This document shows positions 8,659-16,432 of a stretch of DNA of 64,000 nucleotides, piece by piece. The notes below the pieces were generated by a model that was given only the letters and a program-made list of their open reading frames with translations, was not told where the DNA came from and searched no databases. Where the stretch lies: assembly GCF_008152325.1 (NCBI RefSeq), contig NZ_CP042243.1, positions 2,981,026 through 3,045,025 of the forward strand, read 5' to 3'. Within the stretch, counting starts at the first letter, position 1; each line of letters begins with the position of its first letter. Source of the DNA: Crassaminicella thermophila (GTDB taxonomy: Bacteria; Bacillota; Clostridia; Peptostreptococcales; Thermotaleaceae). Position numbers and translations under genes: made by a program.

Positions 8659-9585
8659 CTATTCTAGTTTATCTATTAGCTCTTTCAGAGAATTATATCC
8701 TAGCTCATTAATTTTAGATTTCATAGCTTTAGAAAACGAATTTTCATATCCAGTTTTCTCTACAGATAGAATAAAAGATTGCATTCCTTTTATTTTATCT
8801 AATTCAGCATCATTCCTATTATCTTTATCAGTTAAAAAATAATTAATGGCACTCCAATACAATTCATTTTTTCTTTTTTTTCCTACACTCAATCTTCTAA
8901 AATTGTTGTCATCTTTGATAATATTTATGCCTGTAATTCGTACATGATTTGACTTATTCAAATCTATTATTTTAGTTTTTCTCTCGTTTATTTTCAGACT
9001 ATATCTCTTTAACAAATTCGCAATTGTATTTTGAATATTAACAATAATATCATTTGCATAACTACTATTCTTTTTAAAAGAAATAGTTAAATCATCAGCA
9101 TATCTTGTATATATTACATTCTCTAAATTATATTTTTTAAGTTTTCCATATAAAATATTATCAAATTCCTTTAAATATAAATTTGATAATACAGGTGAAG
9201 TAACAAATCCAATAGGCAGTCCTTTATTACCAACTGAACAATAATCAACAATTTTTGTACAATCAACCTTACTTATAATATTTTCTTTTTTATTTAGCTC
9301 ATAATAAAGTACATTTATAAGTTTATTATGATTAATATTAGAGAAAAATCGTTGTATATCCATCATCAAAAAAATATCGTTATACATATGAGCTTTTGCA
9401 TTTGTAACAATAGACCTATTTTTAATATAAGCTTTAGAAAATTTAGATGGTAAAGTATTTTTTACAATAAATGAAGTAATTTTTTCATGCATAACTCTAA
9501 TATTATTATCTTCTCGATAGGTTACAATCTTTCGAAAAGCATTCTTCTTAGGTATATATTTTATTTGAAATAATTTTTCATCCAT
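8659..9585 (-). CDS. Retron reverse transcriptase
   Basis: A 308-residue RNA-directed DNA polymerase that would copy the msd part of the adjacent ncRNA into multicopy single-stranded DNA. Retron hallmarks are in order: NAxxH (NAKAH, 62-66), the first catalytic Asp in MMDIQRFF (D76), GLPIGFVTSPVLSNLYL (122-138), YADD (162-165) and the VTG-type motif VRITG (215-219). Length matches the family. I chose the ATG at 9585, with AGGAAGGT seven bases upstream; the earlier in-frame ATG at 9639 lies inside the effector gene. The start follows the effector stop by 5 bp, so the two are surely co-translated. The order RNA-effector-RT matches the St85/Sen2 type. Confidence 0.95.
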   Translation of the reverse strand: MDEKLFQIKYIPKKNAFRKIVTYREDNNIRVMHEKITSFIVKNTLPSKFSKAYIKNRSIVTNAKAHMYNDIFLMMDIQRFFSNINHNKLINVLYYELNKKENIISKVDCTKIVDYCSVGNKGLPIGFVTSPVLSNLYLKEFDNILYGKLKKYNLENVIYTRYADDLTISFKKNSSYANDIIVNIQNTIANLLKRYSLKINERKTKIIDLNKSNHVRITGINIIKDDNNFRRLSVGKKRKNELYWSAINYFLTDKDNRNDAELDKIKGMQSFILSVEKTGYENSFSKAMKSKINELGYNSLKELIDKLE

Positions 9586-9590
9586 AGCAT

Positions 9591-10673
9591 TTACCTTCCT
9601 AGAAAAGAGAATTCTTTTAATTTGCTCTTTTCTATACATTTTTCATACTCTTGATATAACAACTTAAAACTAGTTTTTATAGTAAGTTTTTCACCCACTG
9701 ATGGTAATTCAATCATATCCATAGCTTGTAAAATATACAAAATATATCCTATCGTTTGTCTAAGTCTCAATTTAGGTTGACTTTCATTTATAACATTATA
9801 ATATAATTTGTATTCATCAATAATTAGTCCCTTTAATTCTCCAATAGTATTGCTTAGTATATCTTCATATAGTTTTTGAACTTCATTAACTACATCTTTA
9901 ATATTATCTATACTTCTTAGTTTTCTTGTAAATTCCTTAATGTTAAAAAGAGAAATTATTTGACTTTTTATAACCTCTATAGGTAAATAAATATTTATTT
10001 TTTTATTTTTTTTATTAACATGATAAGTTAAATAATCCTTAATATGTCCATTAAACTTTGATTCTTTTATATGTAAATCAACTGTCTTGTTTGAGTCATT
10101 ATCAATAAATCTCTTAATATTATTACTTAAATTTTTTCCAATTTTATCATTATAAAAATACGTATGATAATCGCTTTTAGTCAGTGATATTTTATTCTCT
10201 TTCACTATTGGATAGTAATATATAGTATGTATAGAAGGCTTTCTTTTTAAAAAAGCAAGTTCAATGAATTTTGAAAGCTTTTTTTCTTCTACGTTGTATT
10301 TGTCTGGTACTAATAGACAGATTTTTTTTGTTATTTCTTCATTTGATGCAAAGAGTCCTAGCTCTGCTGCAGTCGATATGCTTTCATGAATAATAAATAT
10401 TTTATCAGCTAATAATGATGCTAATAATTCTACATCAAATAAATTTTTTAAAAATATCTCATCATATGCTAAATATTTTTTTGTTGATTTTTCTCTAAAA
10501 ATAAAGTTTTCCTCTAAAATTATTGCTCTATTTCTTGAATCAATTGATTCCAAATATCTCTTTAGAACAGTTCTTTTATCCCTCTTATTATTTCTATTAA
10601 AATGTGTTCCACATAGAAAAAATAGAATAAATTGCTTTTCAATTTCTACTTGTTTAAATAAATATTTATCCAA
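9591..10673 (-). CDS. Retron effector, St85/RcaT-like family
   Basis: A 360-residue protein between the retron RNA and its reverse transcriptase, where retron-St85/Sen2 carries the toxin RcaT. The N-terminal half matches what I know of that family: FILFFLCGTHF at the start, RAIILEENFIF, then ADKIFIIHESISTAAELGLF followed by KKICLLVPDKY and a KFIELAFLK segment, resembling nucleoside-deoxyribosyltransferase-like folds. The C-terminal 200 residues are helical and Lys/Asn-rich without a known motif. Start choice is uncertain: the TTG at 10673 has GGGAAG seven bases upstream, while the in-frame TTG at 10688 has no ribosome site. Toxicity held in check by the RT-msDNA complex is inferred from studied relatives. 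Confidence 0.8.
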   Translation of the reverse strand: MDKYLFKQVEIEKQFILFFLCGTHFNRNNKRDKRTVLKRYLESIDSRNRAIILEENFIFREKSTKKYLAYDEIFLKNLFDVELLASLLADKIFIIHESISTAAELGLFASNEEITKKICLLVPDKYNVEEKKLSKFIELAFLKRKPSIHTIYYYPIVKENKISLTKSDYHTYFYNDKIGKNLSNNIKRFIDNDSNKTVDLHIKESKFNGHIKDYLTYHVNKKNKKINIYLPIEVIKSQIISLFNIKEFTRKLRSIDNIKDVVNEVQKLYEDILSNTIGELKGLIIDEYKLYYNVINESQPKLRLRQTIGYILYILQAMDMIELPSVGEKLTIKTSFKLLYQEYEKCIEKSKLKEFSFLGR

Positions 10674-10696
10674 TTTATCACTTCCCAACTAAAAAA

Positions 10697-10906
10697 AGAA
10701 ACCCTACTTAAATTTGATTAAATTTATTGACATGTAATTAAATTTATTGTGCGTTCTTTTGGCGAGCTGAGTCAGTGAGCCAAAACGGTTGTGCAATAAA
10801 TTTAATTACATCATCAAAAATATTGACGGAGTCAATTCAAATTTAACAAATTGTCATTGCTTTAACCTTAAAAGCTAAGGTGGCAAATAGCCGTACTAGG
10901 GTTTCT
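10697..10906 (-). ncRNA. Retron msr-msd RNA
   Basis: On the minus strand the RNA opens with a1 (AGAAACCCTA, 10906-10897) and closes with a2 (TAGGGTTTCT, 10706-10697), a perfect 10-bp pair. The msr part has a hairpin ACCTTA/TAAGGT at 10881-10865 and a second, TTGAC/GTCAA, at 10835-10823. The msd part is a perfect 18-bp stem (10811-10794 with 10749-10732) enclosing 44 bases that hold an inner stem TTTTGGC/GCCAAAA. This is the standard retron layout. The branching guanosine should lie just inside a1, in the GTACGG region, but cannot be fixed by eye. An effector and an RT follow directly. Confidence 0.92.
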
Positions 10907-10912
10907 ACTTTT

Positions 10913-10918
10913 ATTATA
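10913..10918 (-). promoter_or_regulatory. -10 box of the retron promoter
   Basis: A perfect TATAAT on the minus strand ends six bases before a1, so transcription would start at the edge of the retron RNA. It directly follows the TGA of the upstream gene. The -35 element (TTCATA-like) is weak and lies in that gene's last codons. Confidence 0.6.
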
Positions 10919-11590
10919 TCATATTTCCTTATGTTTTATGAATGTATTAATATCTACCACAAACTTCTTATCACCAGCTCTTGCTATAACATTTTTATTT
11001 TCTTTCATTTCCTTAAATACAGGAAATTTAGATTCACTAAGTATATTTTTTGACTCTTCATTATTTATTCCATAATATTCGGCAAGACATATATATTTAC
11101 AAATTATATTCTCAATTGCATTTTTTTTACTACTGATTTTTTCTTTTGCTAGTATTAAATTAAGAATGATAATAAATTCCTTTATAGATATTTCAACATC
11201 TGCTTTCGTATTTATTAATAAATTACTTTTAATAATTGGTAACCCGTTAATAGTAAATATTTCGTCTTCAATTTTAAATGAAAATGGATTTTTTTCCCCT
11301 TTTAATAATCCATACATAGAGTTTATAATTGTTTTCCCAGTCTCTTTTTGCTCACGTATTAAGTAGGCAAGTATGGAAACTATATCAAAATCATCTAAAT
11401 AAATCTTTATACCAGATACAGTATGTAATAATATATATGAATACTGTTTTTTTAAACAAATTATTCTATTAGTTATAGTGATTCCAACTAGCTCTATTTG
11501 TTTATAAAAATGAAATCCTTCTCCATCAATTACATGATTATCCTCTATATATTCTTTTTTCAATCTATCTATATATGTAATAAAGTGCAT
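10919..11590 (-). CDS. Uncharacterised island protein upstream of the retron
   Basis: A 223-residue, Ile/Lys/Glu-rich soluble protein that I do not recognise. It has no signal peptide, no clear membrane helix and no obvious nucleotide-binding motif; the TGKTII stretch near residue 88 lacks a P-loop context. The start is well supported by AGGAG seven bases before the ATG. Its stop codon abuts the -10 box of the retron promoter and the same strand continues into the retron RNA, so read-through or a functional link is possible. It is the first island gene after the rlmH end. It may be an accessory retron factor or an independent cargo gene. Confidence 0.6.
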   Translation of the reverse strand: MHFITYIDRLKKEYIEDNHVIDGEGFHFYKQIELVGITITNRIICLKKQYSYILLHTVSGIKIYLDDFDIVSILAYLIREQKETGKTIINSMYGLLKGEKNPFSFKIEDEIFTINGLPIIKSNLLINTKADVEISIKEFIIILNLILAKEKISSKKNAIENIICKYICLAEYYGINNEESKNILSESKFPVFKEMKENKNVIARAGDKKFVVDINTFIKHKEI

Positions 11591-12163
11591 TTTTTCACTC
11601 CTATAGCGAACAAAGACTTGCTGAATATAATAGTTTAATACTTTACAAAATATGCTTTTATCTAGTTTTGTTTTTGAAAATGGTAATATAAAATAATTTT
11701 ACAAATATTTATATTATAGTATAGAGAACATTTTCTTAATTCTAAGTTTTTCTTTCATATTCATAGTAGTTAAATTCTCTATTTTAAAAAATTATCTCTG
11801 TTTTTTCTTTAAAAATACTTTGAATATCTATATAAAAACCATAAATATAAAATAATAGAAAAAGAAGTAGAAATTTGTATATTAAAATTTCTACTTCTTC
11901 TTTTTAGAATTCCTTCTTTATCTTCAAATTTATTTCAATTTATGTCTATAAAAGTCCTTATTCTTTTTAGCTTAGTTTTACTTTAAATATAATATTAACA
12001 ATTATTATACTATATATGATACGGTATTTATCCGTATCATAACCTAAATATATTCAAATGTTAGTATTTCAATATTTAGCTAATACCTCTATCTTAAATG
12101 CATAAATTTCATTATCATATAGGGTTCTATAAATGGCTTATTTTCAACAGTTTAGTCAAAAAC
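11591..12163. other. Gene-free right arm of the rlmH island
   Basis: About 570 bp of very AT-rich sequence between the first island gene and the right repeat. I see no convincing reading frame. It holds two hairpins: a bidirectional terminator at 11864-11897, and TATGATACGG at 12015-12024 inverted at 12032-12041 around 7 bases with no T-run, which could be an operator or a recombinase or host-factor site. The promoter of the 223-residue gene must lie near its left end. Confidence 0.6.
11864..11897. terminator. Strong bidirectional terminator in the island right arm
   Basis: GAAGTAGAAATTT at 11864-11876 pairs perfectly with 11885-11897 around an 8-base loop, with T-rich tracts on both sides. 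On the minus strand it would stop transcripts leaving rlmH before they enter the island genes. Confidence 0.75.
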
Positions 12164-12188
12164 CCGCCGTTACTTATGGTACGGTTCA
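12164..12188. repeat. rlmH: Right attachment-like direct repeat (rlmH 3' end)
   Basis: Identical over 25 bp to 2320-2344. Here the repeat is the living 3' end of rlmH, coding for Glu-Pro-Tyr-His-Lys and the stop plus six further bases. Just outside, both copies have an A5 run next to the C run, which is one base longer here. This is the right junction of the inserted island. Confidence 0.85.
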
Positions 12189-12649
12189 CCCTTCATGATT
12201 CTAAACCCCCTATAAGTTTGCTCTAATAGTATGACTCTCATTAGCTGATGAGGGAATGTCATAGGTGAAAATGACAGCTTAAAATCTGCTCTTTTTAGTA
12301 TTTCTTTTGATAAGCCTAAAGATCCTCCAATAATAAAAGCTATGTTGCTGTTTCCTTGTACTCCTAATCTTTGTAATTTGTCTGCAAAAGCCTCTGATGA
12401 TAGCATCTTTCCTTTTATATCTAGTGCAATAACATACATTCCTTCTTTTATATGTTTAAATATTTTTTCCCCTTCTACTTTCTTTATATTATCCATTTCC
12501 TTATCGCTTAAATTTTCTGGCGCTTTTTCATCTGATACTTCTACAATATTTAATTTACAATATCTGCTTAATCTCTTCTTATATTCATTGATAGCACTTA
12601 CCAAGTATTTTTCTTTTATCTTACCAACACCAATAATAGTAATATTCAT
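12170..12649 (-). CDS. rlmH: 23S rRNA (pseudouridine1915-N3)-methyltransferase RlmH
   Basis: A 159-residue SPOUT-class enzyme that methylates pseudouridine 1915 in helix 69 of 23S rRNA using S-adenosylmethionine. The SAM-binding knot is visible in [18 protein letters not shown] and the conserved end [16 protein letters not shown] is complete. The start ATG has GAGGT seven bases upstream. The last codons double as the right attachment-like repeat, so the C-terminus is intact despite the island; any insertion there must recreate these codons. It is the last gene of the htrA-CxxH-rlmH group but is preceded by a terminator, so it may have its own promoter or rely on read-through. Confidence 0.97.
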   Translation of the reverse strand: MNITIIGVGKIKEKYLVSAINEYKKRLSRYCKLNIVEVSDEKAPENLSDKEMDNIKKVEGEKIFKHIKEGMYVIALDIKGKMLSSEAFADKLQRLGVQGNSNIAFIIGGSLGLSKEILKRADFKLSFSPMTFPHQLMRVILLEQTYRGFRIMKGEPYHK

Positions 12650-12669
12650 ATTTCATACCTCCTCAAAAA

Positions 12670-12695
12670 AATAGACGAGGATTTCCTCGTCTATT
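12670..12695 (-). terminator. Terminator between the CxxH/CxxC gene and rlmH
   Basis: ATAGACGAGG pairs with CCTCGTCTAT around a short TT-containing loop, followed on the minus strand by TTTTTT. It overlaps the stop codon of the CxxH/CxxC gene and ends just before the rlmH ribosome site. Confidence 0.8.
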
Positions 12696-12861
12696 ATACC
12701 ACTAAATATTTTGGCGGTGCTTCACAAAAATCACAAGTATGGGGGCTAATCCAATCAGTAAAAGAAACTTTATCTAATTCATAAATATCTGGAGGCTGTT
12801 CATAAACCTCTACAAATTCATCTATTGCTTCTGAAAGATGCTCCGGACATACGACATACAT
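12694..12861 (-). CDS. CxxH/CxxC zinc-binding protein, BA_5709 family
   Basis: A 55-residue protein starting MYVVCPEHLSEAID, with C5-P-E-H8 near the N-terminus and C43-D-F-C46 near the C-terminus, four residues able to bind one zinc. It ends APPKYLVV. Small proteins of this kind sit beside rlmH in Bacillus as well, supporting the assignment. The start ATG has GGAG eight bases upstream. It lies 49 bp downstream of htrA. Its biochemical role is not known; the metal site is inferred from spacing. Confidence 0.85.
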   Translation of the reverse strand: MYVVCPEHLSEAIDEFVEVYEQPPDIYELDKVSFTDWISPHTCDFCEAPPKYLVV

Positions 12862-12910
12862 ATTTTTCACTCCAAACCAGTTTTGTTTTTATTTTATCAT
12901 ATTGTCTTGC

Positions 12911-14053
12911 TTACTTTCCATTTGGCATAGCTTCTAAAATAACTTTTAATTTTATCTTATTGCTACCTCTTAATACTTCTACTTGTATTTTATCTCCTGG
13001 TCTGTATTTGTATAACCGTCTTACAAGGCTTATCATTGAATCTACCGGTTTATTATCTATAGAAATGATTACATCTTTATCCTGCATTCCTGCTTTGTAT
13101 ACAGGTGAATTTGGCAATACTTGATAAACAAATATACCTTCATCTACTCCTAAATCGTATCCATAGTCCATCATATACTCCCTTACATTCATTCCTCTTA
13201 TACCTAAATATACTTTTCTAAATTCACCTTTTTTAATAAATTCATCTACAATTGGCTTTGCAATGTTAATAGGAATAGCAAAACCTAATCCTTCTCCTGT
13301 TTTAATTTTTACTGTATTTATTCCAACAACTTCACCTTCTGAGTTTAAAAGTGGTCCTCCACTATTCCCTGGATTTATAGATGCATCTGTTTGTATAAGT
13401 CCTTCTATACTTTCGAATTGGCTAATTTCAATACTTCTTTCTAGTCCGCTTATAATACCAGATGTCACCGTTCTTTCAAAAGCAAGTCCTAATGGATTTC
13501 CAATAGCTATAGCCAGCTGTCCAACCTCTAGTTTATCTGAATCTCCCAAACATGCTACTGATAAGTCTTGTGCTTTAATCTTTAATATTGCTAAATCCAA
13601 AAAAGGATCATTCCATAAAACATCTGCTTTTAATTCTCTTCCATCATAAAGAAGTACTCTTACATCTTCTGCTCTTTTTTCATCTACTACATGGGAATTA
13701 GTAAGAATATATCCCTTATTATCTACAATTACACCCGTTCCAACTCCCTGTCCTCTTCTTACTCCAAAGAAAAAATCTCTTTCAAATGTAGTTGTTTTAA
13801 TCCCTACTACAGAAGGTATAGCCTTTTTTACCACTTCTGGTATTACATTTATATCTTTCCCTTTTGTAATAATTTCTATATCTTGTGATATATTTTTTCT
13901 ATATATATCTGGGTAGGGAATATATTTGCCATATAAATAGGTTGGTGCAATTACTGTCGTTATTATTCCTCCTACGATAGCAGATATTATTGCAACAATT
14001 ATAATTGTGAAAAAAGAGGTTCTTTTTTGAGAATCTTTATTATAAAAACTCAT
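12911..14053 (-). CDS. htrA: Membrane-anchored HtrA/DegP-like serine protease
   Basis: A 380-residue S1C-family protease acting on the outer face of the membrane in quality control of exported proteins. One N-terminal helix (about 15-37) anchors it. The trypsin-like core carries the triad His121 (GYILTNSHVV), Asp153 (FLDLAILKI) and Ser231 (INPGNSGGPLLN). A single PDZ domain occupies roughly 285-375 (LPNSPVYKAGMQDKDVI). The gene starts 31 bp after walJ, as the htrC/yycK gene does in Bacillus, so it is probably part of the same transcript. The start is supported by GGAGGGGGAGAG just upstream. Confidence 0.95.
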   Translation of the reverse strand: MSFYNKDSQKRTSFFTIIIVAIISAIVGGIITTVIAPTYLYGKYIPYPDIYRKNISQDIEIITKGKDINVIPEVVKKAIPSVVGIKTTTFERDFFFGVRRGQGVGTGVIVDNKGYILTNSHVVDEKRAEDVRVLLYDGRELKADVLWNDPFLDLAILKIKAQDLSVACLGDSDKLEVGQLAIAIGNPLGLAFERTVTSGIISGLERSIEISQFESIEGLIQTDASINPGNSGGPLLNSEGEVVGINTVKIKTGEGLGFAIPINIAKPIVDEFIKKGEFRKVYLGIRGMNVREYMMDYGYDLGVDEGIFVYQVLPNSPVYKAGMQDKDVIISIDNKPVDSMISLVRRLYKYRPGDKIQVEVLRGSNKIKLKVILEAMPNGK

Positions 14054-14084
14054 CTCTCCCCCTCCCTTCCAACATTTACAATTT

Positions 14085-14891
14085 TTATTTTTTAATATTA
14101 TATATATTGCTTACTTGATCTCTATAAGTCAAATCTATATTAATATCTAATCCTACTTTTATTTTTCTCGAAGCTAATACATTTTTTACAGTTTCAAAAG
14201 CTAATTCAGGAAAATTATTTTCTTTGCTTAAATGTCCAAGTAAAACATGGGTAATAGGATTATTTCCTTCCATCATTTCTGCAATCACTTCTCCTGCAGC
14301 TTCATTTGAAAGATGTCCATAATTCCCCATAACTCTTTTCTTTAAATACCAAGGATACCTTCCCATTTTAAGCATTTCTACATCATGATTAGATTCAAGT
14401 ATTAATAAATCAGATCCTTGTATTTCTTTTCTTACGGTTTCATCTGCATATCCTAAATCTGTTGCAATACTTATCTTTGCATCATCATGATAAAAAGAAA
14501 ATCCTACAGGTTCAACAGCATCATGGGATATGCTATAAGGTTTTATTTTTATATCTTCTATATAGAATTCTTCTCCTGTTTTAAAATATCTTATATTCTC
14601 TTCATCTACTTTTCCTATTTTATCTTTTATCTCTTTCCAAGTATTATTATTTGCATATATAGGAATATTAAAACGTCTTGATAAAATACCAACACCCTTA
14701 ATATGATCATTATGTTCATGAGTAATCAAAATACCACATATCTTTTCCATTTCTTTTCCAATAACTTCCATTGCTTGTTGAATCCTTTTTCCTGATAATC
14801 CTGCATCTACTAATAAACTACCTGTATCACTCGAAATATATTGACAATTTCCACTGCTACCACTTGCCAAAGAACAGAATGTCAGTCCCAT
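14085..14891 (-). CDS. walJ: MBL-fold metallohydrolase WalJ (YycJ)
   Basis: A 268-residue metallo-beta-lactamase-fold protein of the YycJ/VicX family, thought to be an exonuclease or DNA-damage-related hydrolase linked to the Wal system. The metal-binding signature ITHEHNDHIKG is intact, followed by the later metal ligands in ATDLGYA and LLGHLSKEN. The N-terminus FCSLASGSSGNCQYI is characteristic of the family. AGGAGG precedes the ATG at good spacing. It is preceded by the murA terminator and followed by htrA after 31 bp. In Bacillus this gene directly follows yycI; here murA lies between. Confidence 0.93.
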   Translation of the reverse strand: MGLTFCSLASGSSGNCQYISSDTGSLLVDAGLSGKRIQQAMEVIGKEMEKICGILITHEHNDHIKGVGILSRRFNIPIYANNNTWKEIKDKIGKVDEENIRYFKTGEEFYIEDIKIKPYSISHDAVEPVGFSFYHDDAKISIATDLGYADETVRKEIQGSDLLILESNHDVEMLKMGRYPWYLKKRVMGNYGHLSNEAAGEVIAEMMEGNNPITHVLLGHLSKENNFPELAFETVKNVLASRKIKVGLDINIDLTYRDQVSNIYNIKK

Positions 14892-14949
14892 TATTTTCCT
14901 CCTAGTTTCGTATTCTTCAATATTATATCTTATTTAACAAAAAAGGAAA

Positions 14950-14970
14950 AGGTAGGCATATTACCTACCT
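14950..14970 (-). terminator. murA terminator
   Basis: AGGTAGG and CCTACCT pair around 7 bases, with a T-rich run on the minus strand. The stem begins within the murA stop codon. Confidence 0.75.
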
Positions 14971-16225
14971 ATTTTACTCTTTTAATCTTTGCTCCTAAGC
15001 TTAAAAGCTTTTCTTCTATTGCTTCATAACCCCTATCTATATAATGAACATTATCTATTTCCGTAACTCCTTCTGCCATAAGTCCTGCAATAACTAAGGC
15101 TGCTCCTGCTCTTAAATCTGTAGCAGAAACTTTTGCTCCAGATAACCGATCTACTCCTTGAATAATGGCTACATTCCCTTCAACTTTTATCTTTGCACCC
15201 ATTCTTTTTAATTCATCTACATGTTTAAATCTACCTTCATATATGGTTTCTGTAATAATACTTGTTCCTTCTGCTTGGGATAAAAGCGCAGATATAGGTT
15301 GTTGTAAATCTGTAGGAAATCCTGGATATACCAAAGTCTTTATATTTACATTCTTAAATTTGTTATTGCTTACAACTCTTAATGATTCTCCATATTCTTG
15401 AATTTCTACTCCCATTTCTCTCAACTTTGCTGTAATAGGATCTAAATGTTTCGGGATAACATTGTCAATTATTACATCCCCACCTGTTCCAGCAGCCATA
15501 ATCATAAATGTTCCTGCTTCTATTTGATCAGGAATTACACTATAAGTGCATCCTTTCATTTCTTCCACACCATTAATTTTTATAACATCTGTTCCTGCAC
15601 CTCGAATATCTGCTCCCATAGCATTTAAAAAATTTGCCACATCTACAATATGCGGCTCTTTTGCAGCATTTTCTATTATGGTTTTTCCCTTTGCTCTACA
15701 AGCTGCCATCATAATATTAATCGTTGCGCCTACACTGACAACATCTAAATAAATTTCTGCACCCTTTAATTCTTCCGCTTCAACATGAATTATACCATGA
15801 TCTATTTTTACCTTTGCACCTAATGCTTCAAAACCTTTTATATGCTGATCAATAGGCCTTGTCCCAATATCACATCCTCCTGGAAAAGCAACTCTTGCTT
15901 TTTTAAATCTCCCAAGGGCTGCTCCTAATAAGTAATATGAAGCTCTAAGCCTCTTTGCCAACTCGTAAGGTGCAAAACATTCTTCGATACTACTTGAATT
16001 TACCTTCATCATCTTCTTTTCTTGGTTTAATTCTACCTCTGCACCTATGTACTCTAATATTTCTTTTAATACATGTATATCTTCAATGCTAGGTAAATTT
16101 TCTATAACACACATATCTCCTGCTAAAATCGATGCAGGAATAATAGCCACTGCAGCATTTTTAAATCCGCTAATATTTACTTTTCCCTTTAACTTATGTC
16201 CACCTTCTATCAAAAGTTTACTCAT
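14969..16225 (-). CDS. murA: UDP-N-acetylglucosamine 1-carboxyvinyltransferase MurA
   Basis: Transfers enolpyruvate from PEP to UDP-GlcNAc, the first committed step of peptidoglycan synthesis; fosfomycin target. Full-length at 418 residues. The N-terminal substrate-binding KNAAVA is present (residues 22-27). The active-site Cys115-type loop reads [10 protein letters not shown], so the cysteine needed for catalysis and fosfomycin sensitivity is retained. The [11 protein letters not shown] segment near the C-terminus is typical. The start ATG is preceded by AAGGTTGG. It sits between yycI and walJ, bounded by terminators on both sides, so it is probably transcribed alone. Clostridia often carry two murA copies; which one this is cannot be told here. 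Confidence 0.96.
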   Translation of the reverse strand: MSKLLIEGGHKLKGKVNISGFKNAAVAIIPASILAGDMCVIENLPSIEDIHVLKEILEYIGAEVELNQEKKMMKVNSSSIEECFAPYELAKRLRASYYLLGAALGRFKKARVAFPGGCDIGTRPIDQHIKGFEALGAKVKIDHGIIHVEAEELKGAEIYLDVVSVGATINIMMAACRAKGKTIIENAAKEPHIVDVANFLNAMGADIRGAGTDVIKINGVEEMKGCTYSVIPDQIEAGTFMIMAAGTGGDVIIDNVIPKHLDPITAKLREMGVEIQEYGESLRVVSNNKFKNVNIKTLVYPGFPTDLQQPISALLSQAEGTSIITETIYEGRFKHVDELKRMGAKIKVEGNVAIIQGVDRLSGAKVSATDLRAGAALVIAGLMAEGVTEIDNVHYIDRGYEAIEEKLLSLGAKIKRVK

Positions 16226-16401
16226 ATGTTATTTCCAACCTTTCAGAATAACTTTACATCTATTTTAATAACTTCAAAATGAAATATAAAATCACGTTAT
16301 ACAATAAAACCTCATTTCATTATATCATTAATGATATTATTTGATAAGTGCTTAGATTTAAGAAAATAATTACATTTATAGACAACAACAAAGAAAAAGC
16401 A

Positions 16402-16422
16402 GAAGATTTTACTAATATCTTC
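16402..16422 (-). terminator. Terminator after yycI
   Basis: GAAGAT pairs with ATCTTC around a 9-base loop; on the minus strand GCTTTTTCTTTG follows. It ends the walR-to-yycI transcript. Confidence 0.55.
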
Positions 16423-16432
16423 CACTCTTCAT

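Larger units (their letters stand above)
2320..12188. mobile_element. SCC-like defence island inserted at the 3' end of rlmH
   Basis: The segment is bounded by perfect 25-bp direct repeats, the right one being the last codons and stop of rlmH. That is the attachment site of staphylococcal SCC elements, where integration keeps the RlmH reading frame. Inside are a nuclease-TIR gene, an IS21-split nuclease-like gene, a retron and an uncharacterised gene, all apart from the IS21 genes on the minus strand and none a housekeeping gene. No serine or tyrosine recombinase, relaxase or replication gene is present. The boundaries are directly visible; the mode of integration is inferred. Confidence 0.75.

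Noticed and set aside
8659-9585. Group II intron reverse transcriptase
   Set aside because: No maturase or endonuclease domain, a length of about 308 residues, and retron-specific NAxxH plus a msr-msd RNA nearby.
10697-10906. Ordinary terminator or CRISPR-like repeat
   Set aside because: The nested pairs a1/a2 and the msd stem match a retron RNA; there are no repeated spacers.
12342-12674. Plus-strand frames opposite rlmH, htrA, murA, purA and other genes
   Set aside because: They mirror strong minus-strand genes with clear motifs and ribosome sites, and have no family features of their own.
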